A stretch of 64,000 bases of DNA from G963674685 sp964591275 (GTDB lineage: Bacteria; Lernaellota; Lernaellaia; JACKCT01), in the NCBI GenBank assembly GCA_964591275.1, contig CAZQAE010000021.1, positions 1-64,000 of the forward strand, written 5' to 3'. The notes beneath the pieces are model-generated. The model was not told the origin of the DNA, ran no database searches, and saw only the letters and a program-made list of their open reading frames with translations. Of this stretch, positions 27,169-36,805 are shown piece after piece. Each line of letters starts with the position of its first letter. The stretch's first letter is position 1. Both the position numbers and the translations under genes were made by a program.

Positions 27169-27527
27169 CATTTTTCAGATAAAATGACGCACTTGCCATA
27201 TGGGTTGTCGAGAACAGCGAGCCTCGGTTTTGGTCTGTTATGAGTTGCCGGAGCCGCTTTTCTGCGCGAATGGCTGCACGGATTGGGTGTCCCCAAATCA
27301 ACCTGTTCCACGCGTAGTCGCCGTAGTCATAGTCAACGTAATAATCAGTCGCCATGTTGTGACCGGAGCGCATTCGTATCATTGAAAATTATTTTCTTTT
27401 CGTCCCTGACGGGACGAGGGACGCGCTACCCTTGCATTTCAAAAAAGCCTGAAACATAATGCGCCGCTTGAGAGCGGACACTGAGTATAAAATGTGGCAA
27501 ATCCCGCTTATTTGAGAAGGAATCCCA
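27169..27527. other. Intergenic region before the PpiD-like gene
   Basis: This 359-bp stretch holds no convincing gene. A 105-codon minus-strand frame starting at 27382 has a Tyr/Asp-rich beginning but no ribosome site and overlaps the hydrolase. TATAAA at 27491-27496 could be part of the foldase promoter. Confidence 0.35.
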
Positions 27528-29471
27528 ATGCTGTCGTATATGCGGAAAAACGCGAAAAGTCCCATCATGAAAATTCTTCTTGCCGGCGTTGCCTTGAGTT
27601 TTCTCATTGGCTTCGGCGCCTCCTACTTCCTGACCTCGATGAGAAAATCAGGACCGAAGGGGAATAACGACACCGTGGCCAAAGTGGCCAATGTGGAAAT
27701 TTCCAGAAGGGAATTTATTCAGGAACTCGATCGCGCCAAGCGTCGATACCGCGCCCAGGGCTTTGGCCAGGACCAGGAGATGTTTAAGTCTCCCCTGTTT
27801 ATGCGTTCGATTCTGAGCAACCTGATTGACATGATTGCGTTGCGTCTGGCGGCGCAGGATATGGATATCAGGGCTTCCAACGAGGAACTCGCCGATTATC
27901 TCAAACGCAGCGGCATGTTCGTCAACCGGGGAAAATTCAACCGACAGAAGATGCTCAACTACCTGCGCCGCAGCGGTCAGTCCCTGCAGGATTTCGAGGA
28001 CAACATCCGTTTTGAAATGGGAGGCTATAAGCTTCTGTCCCTTTTGCAGTCCTCGGTGTTTGCATCCGAAGACGAAGTCTGGAAGGAATACCAGGCAAAA
28101 AATGAGAAGGTCGATTTGCAGGTCATGCGAATCGGGCAGGCGCAGGTCAATTTCGACCCCGAGTCCTTGTCGCCCGAGGAAGTTAAGAAGGTCTATGACG
28201 AATCCACGGAGGACTTTCGGAAGCCGGAAAAAAGGCGACTCAATTACATTTCCGTCAACGTCAACGATTTCATCCAGGGTGTTGATCTCGACGAAAACGA
28301 TGTCCTGGATTATTACGATAACAACCTCAAGCGCTATAACGCTCCTGAGATGGCGCACTATCGCCAGATCATCCTGCGCTTTTCCGACGATGCCCAAAAG
28401 GAGAAAGTCCGAGAAAAGATGGACTCGATCCACACGCAGGCCGTGGTCGAAGGTCTCGATTTTGCCGATCTGGCCGGCAAATACAGCGAGGACGAAACGA
28501 CAGCCGGCAATGGCGGCGACGTGGGCTGGCAGGGTAGCAAGGGCGGAATCCAAGGGATCAAGGACAAGGCTTTTGCCTTAGAAAAAGGCGACATTTCCGA
28601 AGTGATCGACATACCCGGAGGCTTTGCGCTTATCAAACTCGAAGGACGCCGGGATGCCGGAACGCAGCCTTTGAAAGAAATCTACGAACGCGTTGAAATG
28701 GAGACCACGCACGACCAGGCGCGCAAGTTGGCGAACAAGGATATCGCCGCAACTTTCGCCGAGATAGCGCCGGGAACCGACCTGATCGACTTTGCCGAGA
28801 AAAAGGGCTTGGAACCATCCTCGACGCCGTTTTTCGAAAAATCCGGGGACGCCAAGGGAATCGAAAAGGGTTTCGAGGTCGCGCAAAGCGCCTTCGAGAT
28901 GAGCGCCAATGAAATCGGCGGTCCGCACGAGGGATACTCGAAATTTTTCATCTATCAACTCGCCGAAGTCCAGGAATCCGTTATTCCGGCTTTCGAGGAT
29001 ATTGAAAGCGAAGTTCGCGCTTCGCTCGCCAAACAGAAAAAAGAAGAACTCTTAAGGGCACTGGCCGACGGCTACCTGAAGCGACTGCGCGCGGAGGAAA
29101 TAACTCTGGAGCAGGCCGCCGTGGAACTGGGCATTGAAGTCATCGAGACCGGCAAGTTCGTCGCCTCGGCCTACACGGTTCCCAAAGTCGGTTTCATCAA
29201 GGGACTGATCGAAGAAGCCTTTAGCGTCTTTCCGCCCGACGAATATCCGGCCCAGTCGCTGGATAACTCGGGAGAGCAAATATTGTTTCGTATCGCCGAC
29301 CGCGACATCGCCGATCAGGCAGCTTTTGAACTCGAAAAAGAAAAGCTTCAAGGCGAGTTTATGCAAGCAAAATACAGGAGCTTTGTCACACAGTGGATTC
29401 AGGGCCTGCGTGAACGATATCCGGTGGTGGAAAACCAGGAATTCTGGAGTTTGATCGCGGAAAACCAATAG
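27528..29471 (+). CDS. PpiD/SurA-like periplasmic peptidyl-prolyl isomerase
   Basis: A 647-residue membrane-anchored foldase. One N-terminal helix (about 14-36) precedes a SurA-N-like chaperone region (VAKVANVEISRREFIQELDRA-type, about 50-210). A parvulin domain (about 265-375: MAHYRQIILRFSD, GLDFADLAGKYSEDETTAGNGGDVGW, ALEKGDISEVIDIPGGFALIKL) and a C-terminal helical region follow. It would catalyse proline isomerisation and hold outer-membrane proteins during export. The start follows GAGAAGGAATCCC. Length and order match PpiD. Confidence 0.88.
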   Translation: MLSYMRKNAKSPIMKILLAGVALSFLIGFGASYFLTSMRKSGPKGNNDTVAKVANVEISRREFIQELDRAKRRYRAQGFGQDQEMFKSPLFMRSILSNLIDMIALRLAAQDMDIRASNEELADYLKRSGMFVNRGKFNRQKMLNYLRRSGQSLQDFEDNIRFEMGGYKLLSLLQSSVFASEDEVWKEYQAKNEKVDLQVMRIGQAQVNFDPESLSPEEVKKVYDESTEDFRKPEKRRLNYISVNVNDFIQGVDLDENDVLDYYDNNLKRYNAPEMAHYRQIILRFSDDAQKEKVREKMDSIHTQAVVEGLDFADLAGKYSEDETTAGNGGDVGWQGSKGGIQGIKDKAFALEKGDISEVIDIPGGFALIKLEGRRDAGTQPLKEIYERVEMETTHDQARKLANKDIAATFAEIAPGTDLIDFAEKKGLEPSSTPFFEKSGDAKGIEKGFEVAQSAFEMSANEIGGPHEGYSKFFIYQLAEVQESVIPAFEDIESEVRASLAKQKKEELLRALADGYLKRLRAEEITLEQAAVELGIEVIETGKFVASAYTVPKVGFIKGLIEEAFSVFPPDEYPAQSLDNSGEQILFRIADRDIADQAAFELEKEKLQGEFMQAKYRSFVTQWIQGLRERYPVVENQEFWSLIAENQ

Positions 29472-29474
29472 GCG

Positions 29475-29504
29475 TTGACTTGCGCATGATTGTTTTGATA
29501 TAAG
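29475..29504 (+). promoter_or_regulatory. Sigma70-type promoter of tRNA-Ala
   Basis: TTGACT at 29475-29480 and TATAAG at 29499-29504 are separated by 18 bases and lie about 57 bases before the tRNA. Confidence 0.7.
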
Positions 29505-29561
29505 TCTGCGCCGGTGTTGTTGTCGATAAGTAGGATGCGGCAGACGAACCGGGAAGTGTGA

Positions 29562-29634
<73 letters not shown>

Positions 29635-29810
29635 AAAACAAAATCAAATCGTTAGGCGATTTTCGGGGAAACTGGTTTCTTTATAAGTTACCAATAAGTT
29701 ACCACGCGGACAGAGAAATTTCGCCCTTTTCCAACGGCGCAAGGTAGCAAACCAAAGCTCATAATGATTTCCCTTTCACGCTCCCTATTCCACATTTGCC
29801 CGATTAAACG

Positions 29811-29856
29811 TCTGTTAACCACTAGGTCGGGGGTTCGAGTCCCTCCTCAGGAGCCA
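29811..29856 (+). repeat. 3'-half tRNA-Asn fragment (possible att site)
   Basis: From TCTGTTAACCAC through the T arm (GGGGG-TTCGAGT-CCCTC) to an acceptor-like CTCAGGAGCCA, this matches the 3' half of a tRNA-Asn with anticodon GTT. The 5' half is absent upstream. Displaced tRNA 3' halves are the usual remnant of integrase-mediated insertion. A similar T-arm core occurs at 56185-56207. Confidence 0.65.
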
Positions 29857-30371
29857 CATGGGACTCGAATCGTCAATGGAATCACCCCGCAGACCTAATA
29901 CACAGTAAGTCTTCTCCCGATTTTGCATTCGAGTGCAGCCAGACAGTTAGTGGCACCGTTGGCCCTGTGGGGATTTGCATGATGCCCCTTGGGGATGCCA
30001 AGTGTTAAGGGGCCGATTGCGCGGCGGGATTATATCCTTTCCGCTTATTCGGCCCCTTTCCTTTTCCCCACCTATATTCTTTCCGACTTTCGGCCCGACC
30101 TCAATCCTTTTGAATAAGACTCCAATAAGCTGTTCCCATTTCATTGGTGAAGCCTCAGCGGCCTCCTTTAGGAAATTCTCTCGCACCCGCCAGTACGGAG
30201 GCGCGAACACAATCAACGGCAACCTACATCTACTTACAGCGGTTTCGATCCAACTTGGTCGTCTTCACCCATAGTAAGCCGCGCTCGGTTTCTCAGAAAA
30301 AGGAATCCCCTAACGATTTGTAAATGTTTTGTAAAATTGCTTGCCTCCCGCCCGCTAAAAATTTACTCAGT

Positions 30372-30399
30372 GTAACGCATACCATTGGGTACGCGTTAC
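30372..30399. promoter_or_regulatory. 28-bp near-perfect palindrome upstream of the CotH operon
   Basis: GTAACGC at 30372-30378 pairs with GCGTTAC at 30393-30399; inside, TACC pairs with GGTA, with one mismatch and a 4-base loop. It ends 21 bases before the CotH start and just before its ribosome site. A regulator-binding operator or mRNA hairpin is likely. Confidence 0.6.
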
Positions 30400-30420
30400 G
30401 CCGACAGGAGGAACGGGAAA

Positions 30421-31872
30421 ATGGAAGTAAAACATTTTTGGTTGATTTTGATTGCTTTCCTTGCATTGACCGCAGCCTTGTTTGTTGCCTGCGGTGATAA
30501 TGACGACGCCGAATCAGATGACGATGAAGCTGATGACGACGACATTGATGACGATGAAATCGATGATGATGAAATCGATGATGACATTGATGTGGATCGG
30601 CCGGATGGCTGGGGGGAAGATTCGCATGGAGACGATGCAGATCCAGATTACGACAAAGTATTTCCGCAAGGACAAGTCGAGCGCATCGACATCACGTTAA
30701 CGTCGGATTACTGGCAGGATATGCTCGATGACATGACGGATAATTATGGCGAGTTCGGCGCCGGTTCGCATGGCCCTCCCCACCCGCTCGCGGACAAAGC
30801 CGAGGTCGACACCGATCCGATTTGGGTTCCCTGTACAGTCGAATTCTCCGGATTGACTTGGTGGCACGTTGGTATTCGTTTCAAAGGCAACTCCACCCTA
30901 ATGACAAGTTGGTCCGAAGGCACGTATAAGTTGCCGCTTAAGCTCGATATCGATGAGTTCGAGGACACCTACCCGGAGATTGACGATCAGCGGCTCTATG
31001 GGTTCAAACGCCTTGCTCTGGCCAGTAACTGCAAGGACGAATCATTTCTGCGACAGAAAATTGCGGGGGAAATGTTCCGCGAGGGCGGCGTGCCCGCGCC
31101 AATTAGCGCCTTTTATCGTGTGTTTATAGATCACGGCGATGGCCCCATCTATTTTGGCCTGTATACTATGACAGAAGTGCCGGATAAGCCGATGCTCAAC
31201 ACCTACTATGGAAACGACAGCGGTAATCTTTACAAACCCGAAGCCACCTGGGTGTTGGCCGAAAATATCGGTGAAAACAAATACCCCAAGAAAACAAACG
31301 AAGAAGAAGCGGACTGGAGCGACATTGAAAACGTCGTTGCCGCGTTGCATGCCGATCGAAGCGATGCGGCACAATGGCGCACGAACTTCGAAGCGCTTTT
31401 TGAAGTGGATTATTTCCTCAACTGGCTGGCGATCAACACAGCCATCCAGGACTGGGACACCTACGGCAGGATGGCCCATAATTATTACCTCTACAGCAAT
31501 CCCGCCAACGACGGGAAAATCTGCTGGATCCCTTGGGATCACAACGAATCTTTTTCGGCGGAACGCCAGCCTCTGCTTCCGTTGGATATGTCGACGGTTT
31601 CGGCATCCTGGCCCTTGATCAGATTTCTGTTTGACGATTCTGTTTACCAAGCACGCTATTGGGATTTTCTCGAAGCGTTTGCGGAAGGGCCGTTCAGCTA
31701 TTCCAGTATTGCAACGCGGTTGCAGGATGCGCACGAACTGATCGCTCCATATGTGATCGGCAACGAGGGCGAACAAGAGGGCTACACCACATTGAGCAGC
31801 CAGCGTGCGTTTGAAGACTCGGTTGATGAGCTATTGAATCATGTTCAAGAACGTCTACAGGCTATCGAATAG
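30421..31872 (+). CDS. CotH-kinase-family lipoprotein
   Basis: A 483-residue lipoprotein. The signal peptide ends in FVAC, followed by an acidic linker (Asp/Glu-rich, about 25-75), then a CotH domain (about 95-480) with the substrate/ATP-site hallmarks KLDIDEFED, FKRLALASNCKDESFLRQKIA, YFGLYTMTEVPD and a metal-binding region WIPWDHNESF. Characterised CotH proteins are atypical kinases that phosphorylate serines of spore-coat proteins; here the target is probably an envelope protein. ATG 30421 is preferred because it starts the signal peptide and follows ACAGGAGGAACG. It is the first gene of the CotH-DUF4956-HlyD-TolC-VTC-CotH group. Confidence 0.88.
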   Translation: MEVKHFWLILIAFLALTAALFVACGDNDDAESDDDEADDDDIDDDEIDDDEIDDDIDVDRPDGWGEDSHGDDADPDYDKVFPQGQVERIDITLTSDYWQDMLDDMTDNYGEFGAGSHGPPHPLADKAEVDTDPIWVPCTVEFSGLTWWHVGIRFKGNSTLMTSWSEGTYKLPLKLDIDEFEDTYPEIDDQRLYGFKRLALASNCKDESFLRQKIAGEMFREGGVPAPISAFYRVFIDHGDGPIYFGLYTMTEVPDKPMLNTYYGNDSGNLYKPEATWVLAENIGENKYPKKTNEEEADWSDIENVVAALHADRSDAAQWRTNFEALFEVDYFLNWLAINTAIQDWDTYGRMAHNYYLYSNPANDGKICWIPWDHNESFSAERQPLLPLDMSTVSASWPLIRFLFDDSVYQARYWDFLEAFAEGPFSYSSIATRLQDAHELIAPYVIGNEGEQEGYTTLSSQRAFEDSVDELLNHVQERLQAIE

Positions 31873-32007
31873 GCTATCGAAAAATAGAATCAAATATCTT
31901 TCGGTTTGGTTGAACCTGCGCACGACGGGTCATTCCATCAAGCGCTGGCCGCAACCTGTCGCTGCCGGGGCCTTTGGCCAGACAGTGCATAAAACGAGGT
32001 GCCGACG

Positions 32008-32688
32008 ATGGAAAGTTACTTGTTCAGTTTCGGGTATGTTCAGCTGGAGTGGCAAACCGTATTTCTTTCATTCCTTCTGACGTTTCTGATCTCTAGCCTG
32101 ATCGCGTACGTCTATGAGCGAACCTTTCAAGGGCTTTCTTATTCGCGTGGGCTGGTGCAGAGCATGATTCTGGGAAGCCTGGTGACCTGCCTGCTGATGA
32201 TCGCGATTGGCGACAATATCGCCCGCGGTATCGGTATCGTCGGTTCGCTGGCGATCATTCGCTTCCGTACCAATTTGCGTGATCCGCGCGACCTGATCTT
32301 CATTTTTGCGGCGTTGGGTGTCGGCGTGGCGGCCGGAGTGCAAAGTTACATGACCGCGATCATCGGCGGCCTCAGTTTCTGCGTTGCGTCGATTCTCCTG
32401 TTTCAATTGCCGTTCGGTGCCCGGCGCCAACATGACGGATTGGTGCGGTTCCAAGCTTCTGCCGATGACAAAGTGGCGACACAGATCGCCGAAATCATGA
32501 AGCGCATCCCCCAGCGTTTCGCCCTGGTAACCATGCGGGATGTCGCGCAGGGAACATACGTGGATTACTCTTATCAAATCAAACTGGCCAACCCGGATGA
32601 CGGTCCGCGGCTGATTCGCGCCGTCAGCAATGTGGAAAGCGTGCGCGGTCTTTCATACATGAGTCAGGAAAGCACGGTCGAGGTCTGA
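32008..32688 (+). CDS. DUF4956 membrane protein
   Basis: A 226-residue protein with four predicted membrane helices in the first 140 residues (FLSFLLTFLISSLIAYV, VQSMILGSLVTCLLMIAI, DLIFIFAALGVGVAAG, AIIGGLSFCVASILLF). The conserved motif IVGSLAIIRFRTNLRDPRDL lies between them, and a C-terminal soluble domain (about 150-226) resembles a ferredoxin-like fold. This is the DUF4956 family, often found next to VTC and CotH genes. Its function is unknown; the IRFR motif facing the cytoplasm could be a transport or polyphosphate-handling element. ATG 32008 follows GAGGTG. Confidence 0.85.
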   Translation: MESYLFSFGYVQLEWQTVFLSFLLTFLISSLIAYVYERTFQGLSYSRGLVQSMILGSLVTCLLMIAIGDNIARGIGIVGSLAIIRFRTNLRDPRDLIFIFAALGVGVAAGVQSYMTAIIGGLSFCVASILLFQLPFGARRQHDGLVRFQASADDKVATQIAEIMKRIPQRFALVTMRDVAQGTYVDYSYQIKLANPDDGPRLIRAVSNVESVRGLSYMSQESTVEV

Positions 32689-32692
32689 TGCA

Positions 32693-34726
32693 ATGATCCT
32701 GAGCAACAAGATGAAACAAAAACTTTTCTGGCCGATTTGGGGAGTCGGCGCATTGGCTGCTTGTTGGATTTTTTACGGATGGCAAGTCTCCGGCGATCTG
32801 GTTTCCGTTGTGGAAAACAAAACACATGTCCTGAGCATGCAGGAAGACGGCGTACTTTCGCGGTTGTTGGTCAATGTGGGCTACCGTGTCGAAGTGGGGC
32901 AAATTCTCGCGACTCTCGATAATAGTACGTTAAACGCTCAAAAGAGAATGCTGAAAGCACAACTCGCCGAGCTCGACTCTGTAGTGCAATACGACCGGCA
33001 ACGTTTCGTTTTGGAGTACCGGTGGATGGGTTTGCGCCTGGAAAACGAAGCAATGGATCTATCCTTGCGGACGTCGGAAATCGAAGCGAAAAAGGCAGAG
33101 TTGAACGTGCTAGACGCGGAACTTGACCGTCTGCAAAAAGCCGAAGAAGCGGGGCTGGGCCGCAGTCCCGAGTTCTCCGAAACTCTCCGCCGACACGATA
33201 TGGCCAAAGCGTTCCTTTTGGAACAAAAGAGCGAACTTGCCAAACAGAAACGCAACCTGAAACGCACAAATCAAGCGCGATCCGACTTGAAAACCACGAC
33301 GGACGAAACGATGGTCGAGTCGATGCTAGCCGATCGGAAAGAACGGATCGAAGAATTACGGCGGCTCTTGAAAGAAACCGAGGGTCGCATTCGCATGGGT
33401 AGCATACAGGCCCCATGCACGGGATATGTCACCCAGGTTCGCGCCCATTCCGGTGACACGATTGCCGCTTTTTCCCCACTGATAACGATCGAAGAAGAAA
33501 AGGCGAAAAACCTTATTGCATATCTGCCCGACGAGGCGAATCTCGACATTAACGTTGGCGATCGAATGGAGTTGCTTTCCAGCCGCTCCGACAAATTCAA
33601 TACCGTCGGTACGGTGTCGTTCATTTTCCCCGGATTCTCGCCCATTCCCGAACGATTGGCATTCCGCGGCCAAATATTCTGGACCCAGAAAGTACTAATA
33701 AAAATTGCCGCCGACCATCAACTGCTTCCGGGAGAGGTCGTGCGCGCGAAGCTTACCGGATCTGGCAACCAGTACGTCGCTGTCGCCGAAGCTCAAGTGG
33801 AAGGGCAGCCGGCGAACGTCGAGCCGATGACAATCCCTCCCGAATTGCATGCGCGAAGCCGGTTCGAACCTTCGGGGGTAATCTGGCTGGGGGATCTTGG
33901 CGAATACTTAATCGTCAGCGACGACACGGGGCTTCCGGAGCATGTGAGCGACCATGCCCCCTGGTTGTTTTTTATGAAACCGGATGGGCGCGTGCTTCCC
34001 GAAACGGCAGTCATCGGCGGCTTGGATAAAGTCAACGATCTCGAGGCGATCGCTTCTTTCGGTGACTTTTTGTATCTCGTGTCTTCTCAAAACATTTCAA
34101 AGAACGGCAAACGACCTCTCAGCCGCCAATACCTATACAAAGTCAAACGGAACGGGCGGCAGTTTGAGCTTGTCTCCAGGCGTGCGTTGCTGGAAATGAT
34201 TCTCAAATCGTATGCGCAGCCGAAATTGCAAAAACTTGGATTGACCGGCGTCGAAGCCGACGGTCTTCCGACGCTGAATATCGAAGGAGCTGCCTTCCAC
34301 GATGGAAAGCTTTATCTGGGGTTGAAATCGCCGCACATGCAGGCAAAAGCAATCATCTGGCGCCTCGAAAATCCGCAAAGCATGTTTCATCAAGAAATTC
34401 TCGCTCCCGATCAACTGAAAGTTTTCGCCACCCTCGACATCGAACCTCGCCCCCATGTTCAAGCGGGCATCTCTGACCTAGCTTTCGATAAAAATGGAAA
34501 GATGTGGCTGTTGTCTACCGTTCCCGACGCCGATTCGGATGCCCAGGTCGGCGGTTTGTACCGAGTGGACGAATTTGCCCAAGGCAGTCCCCAGGTACGT
34601 CTATGGCGCGAGTTCCCGCGGATGAAACCGGAGGGGCTGTGCTTTGACGATGAAGATCGAATGGTAGTCGTTTTCGACTCCGACAATCGTAGCGGGTCTT
34701 TCGCGAGCCTTGGGGAAGCCGAATGA
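32693..34726 (+). CDS. HlyD-type adaptor fused to a C-terminal propeller-like domain
   Basis: A 677-residue protein. A membrane helix (about 12-28) precedes a lipoyl/barrel-sandwich half (VLSRLLVNVGYRVEVGQILATLDN), a long alpha-helical hairpin (about 85-230), the second lipoyl half (GSIQAPCTGYVTQVRAHSGD-type) and a beta-barrel (about 265-360), as in periplasmic adaptor proteins. Residues about 375-677 form an additional domain (FEPSGVIWLGDLGEYLIVSDD, VNDLEAIASFGDFLYLVSS, NIEGAAFHDGKLYLGLKS, KPEGLCFDDEDRMVVVFD) resembling phytase-like/esterase-like or SdiA-regulated propellers. I know no standard adaptor with this tail. It overlaps the TolC-like gene by 4 bases. Confidence 0.82.
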   Translation: MILSNKMKQKLFWPIWGVGALAACWIFYGWQVSGDLVSVVENKTHVLSMQEDGVLSRLLVNVGYRVEVGQILATLDNSTLNAQKRMLKAQLAELDSVVQYDRQRFVLEYRWMGLRLENEAMDLSLRTSEIEAKKAELNVLDAELDRLQKAEEAGLGRSPEFSETLRRHDMAKAFLLEQKSELAKQKRNLKRTNQARSDLKTTTDETMVESMLADRKERIEELRRLLKETEGRIRMGSIQAPCTGYVTQVRAHSGDTIAAFSPLITIEEEKAKNLIAYLPDEANLDINVGDRMELLSSRSDKFNTVGTVSFIFPGFSPIPERLAFRGQIFWTQKVLIKIAADHQLLPGEVVRAKLTGSGNQYVAVAEAQVEGQPANVEPMTIPPELHARSRFEPSGVIWLGDLGEYLIVSDDTGLPEHVSDHAPWLFFMKPDGRVLPETAVIGGLDKVNDLEAIASFGDFLYLVSSQNISKNGKRPLSRQYLYKVKRNGRQFELVSRRALLEMILKSYAQPKLQKLGLTGVEADGLPTLNIEGAAFHDGKLYLGLKSPHMQAKAIIWRLENPQSMFHQEILAPDQLKVFATLDIEPRPHVQAGISDLAFDKNGKMWLLSTVPDADSDAQVGGLYRVDEFAQGSPQVRLWREFPRMKPEGLCFDDEDRMVVVFDSDNRSGSFASLGEAE

Positions 34727-35967
34727 TGAGCGCCGTGAAAATTCAGTTGTCGGTTATCGTTACTCTATTGCTGGCTGCATCGGTTGGCGCTTCCCCTCTT
34801 TTTTCGCTGAGTGAATTCAGAGCATTGGAACTGGCTTTTTCCCGAGGTCGAGAACTGAGCATGTTGGAGAACCGAACACAAATCGTTACCGCGAGATCGA
34901 CTTCGATTGATTGGCTCGAAAATCCTGAAATTCGCTTTTCGGAGATCTCCTCCCGATACGTCACCGATGAATTCGACGAGCTTGAAATCGGTATGCGTTG
35001 GCGACCCCCTAACCTAGCAATCTGGAATGTTGACGAACAGGAAAACCGAGTAGCCGTCACCGAGGCGGAAGTCGATATGAACAACTGTCGTCGGCAACTG
35101 GCTGCGCGCGTACGCAAAGTCTTTTCCGATGTCGTGATGCTCGACGAACTCACGCGGTTGTTCGAAAAACGGGTGATCGTGCAAGAAAAACGCATCGGCG
35201 TTATTGAACAAATGGTTCGCAACGGTCAGCGGAGCATCATTTACGCAACCAAAGCACGCATGGCGGTGAATGAAACGAAAAATGATTTCACCCGCGTACG
35301 GCAAGATCGTAGCGAAAAACGAAGAAGGCTTGCCGAGTTAACCGGTTGTTCGGAAAATGTATTGCTGGAAATTGACGAGTTGCCCGAAATCGACTCTTCT
35401 TTCCCGCAGTTGCGAAAAATCGCGCTATCCCGTCGCCCGGAAATCGAATTGGTCAACCAAAAAAAGTCGTTGGCGCAAAAGCAATATAACTACGAACGCC
35501 TTAAACTGGTGCCTTGGTTTCGCTTTTTCGAGGCATCTCATCATGTGCGGGAAAACGGGGACGGCGATTGGGATGAACTGATGATTGGCGTCGCCATACC
35601 GCTGTTTAATTGGAACATCGGCAACATCCGCGCCACCAATATCGCCGTTGAGCGACGCGAAACGCAAACCGAAGCCATTCGCGAACGCATAGAAGCGCAG
35701 GTCGGCGACACCTATGCAATTTATCGCGACACGCTTTTGGATTATCAAAATTTTTCTGACGATGCCAAACAGTTCCTTTTCGAAGCTGAACGAATCATAA
35801 AAATCTCTTTGTCGCACCGGACGTTAAATCCGGACGAAGTGATGGAGTTGGAACTGGCGATTTTGGGAACCAAACGCTTACTGGTGGAAAAGCGCGGCCG
35901 TCTGGCGCATGCGCTGGCGGAGGTGTATTTGGTCGTTGGGGTTAATTCCGTGGATGAATTAAAGTGA
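34723..35967 (+). CDS. TolC-family outer membrane channel protein
   Basis: A 414-residue protein with a cleavable signal peptide (ending near GASP) and two repeated halves of long helices with short strands, the outer-membrane-efflux-protein pattern. The C-terminal half carries LSRRPEIELVNQKKSLAQ and VAIPLFNWN-IGNIRA, typical of the family. It would form the trimeric tunnel that pairs with the HlyD-like adaptor encoded immediately upstream. No inner-membrane pump gene is present in the cluster. Confidence 0.88.
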   Translation: MMSAVKIQLSVIVTLLLAASVGASPLFSLSEFRALELAFSRGRELSMLENRTQIVTARSTSIDWLENPEIRFSEISSRYVTDEFDELEIGMRWRPPNLAIWNVDEQENRVAVTEAEVDMNNCRRQLAARVRKVFSDVVMLDELTRLFEKRVIVQEKRIGVIEQMVRNGQRSIIYATKARMAVNETKNDFTRVRQDRSEKRRRLAELTGCSENVLLEIDELPEIDSSFPQLRKIALSRRPEIELVNQKKSLAQKQYNYERLKLVPWFRFFEASHHVRENGDGDWDELMIGVAIPLFNWNIGNIRATNIAVERRETQTEAIRERIEAQVGDTYAIYRDTLLDYQNFSDDAKQFLFEAERIIKISLSHRTLNPDEVMELELAILGTKRLLVEKRGRLAHALAEVYLVVGVNSVDELK

Positions 35968-35974
35968 CTAAGCA

Positions 35975-36769
35975 ATGAAAACAGATCTGTCGAAAATCCG
36001 TCGTTATGAATTAAAATATACGATCGACCCTTTTCTGGCCGAGAAAATCCGAGACTATATTCAGCCCGTTTGCTCGTTGGACGAACATGCCGCACCGGAA
36101 ACCGGGGGGTATCGGGTCAACAATTTGTATTTTGATACGCCCGATTTGCGGTTCTATTACGACACGAAACATAGAAAACTGGATCGATTCAAACCTCGGG
36201 TTCGATATTATGGAGATGCTCCGGAAGACTGGTTATGGTTGGAACTCAAACATAAGCATGCCAGCATCGTTTGGAAGAATAGACGGCGAATTCCTCTTTC
36301 CGATTGGCCGCAAATCATGCAAGTCGGGCCAACTGAGCGCCTTTCCCCGGAAATAAAAGACTTACGCGGTTCGTTCGAAGAGTGGCTCCAGAATTTTGAT
36401 GCCAGGCCCACGGTCCATGTTCGCTACTGGCGCGAACCCTACGTTAGCGATCTGGAGGAATACGGTCGAGTAACCTTCGATTGGAACCTTTCATACCGAC
36501 TCGCCAAGGGCAGCTCTGCGTTGACCGGAAAAGACGACGATATGGTTTTCTATGACGACCCGGTCACCACCGGCCACTCCGGTTCACCGGTGATTCTGGA
36601 AATCAAGACGCTGACTTTGGTGCCGGCCTGGGTAATCGGGTTGATTCGACGTTTCAACCTGATGCAGCGCGGCTTTTCGAAATACTGTTATGGCATCGAT
36701 CATTGTACCAGTGTTAATAACCCGGACAGGCGTTTTGCTCTCGACCCGGTTCTGTCGGCGATGTTTTAA
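35975..36769 (+). CDS. VTC-domain protein (polyphosphate polymerase family)
   Basis: A 264-residue cytosolic protein with a single VTC tunnel domain. It shows the strand motifs RRYELKYTID (start), VNNLYFDTPDLRFYYD, RFKPRVRYYGD, WLELKHKH, VRYWREPYV, RVTFDWNLSY and VILEIKTL, which line the basic tunnel that makes polyphosphate from ATP in yeast Vtc4. The basic residues and acidic metal ligands appear kept. It starts 7 bases after the TolC-like gene. It probably synthesises polyphosphate or a related phosphate polymer for the cluster's envelope function. Confidence 0.87.
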   Translation: MKTDLSKIRRYELKYTIDPFLAEKIRDYIQPVCSLDEHAAPETGGYRVNNLYFDTPDLRFYYDTKHRKLDRFKPRVRYYGDAPEDWLWLELKHKHASIVWKNRRRIPLSDWPQIMQVGPTERLSPEIKDLRGSFEEWLQNFDARPTVHVRYWREPYVSDLEEYGRVTFDWNLSYRLAKGSSALTGKDDDMVFYDDPVTTGHSGSPVILEIKTLTLVPAWVIGLIRRFNLMQRGFSKYCYGIDHCTSVNNPDRRFALDPVLSAMF

Positions 36770-36805
36770 GGCCGAGTTCGTCGGTAAACCAATGGAGACT
36801 GCACG

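Larger units (their letters stand above)
29635..30420. other. Gene-poor 0.8-kb junction between tRNA-Ala and the CotH cluster
   Basis: This contains the displaced tRNA-Asn 3' half (29811-29856), a CT-rich stretch near 30040-30110, and the palindrome before cotH (30372-30399). A 91-codon minus-strand frame (29947-30222) reads like low-complexity translated junction DNA and is not accepted as a gene. The sequence looks like the decayed edge of an integrated element. Confidence 0.5.

Noticed and set aside
27065..27382. 105-codon minus-strand frame with Tyr/Asp-rich start
   Set aside because: It overlaps the 3' end of the hydrolase gene, lacks a ribosome site and shows no family resemblance that I could defend.
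29947..30222. 91-codon minus-strand frame beside the tRNA fragment (possible recombinase tail)
   Set aside because: The word pattern is suggestive of translated junction DNA, but there is no catalytic motif. It is kept only as part of the gene-poor junction.
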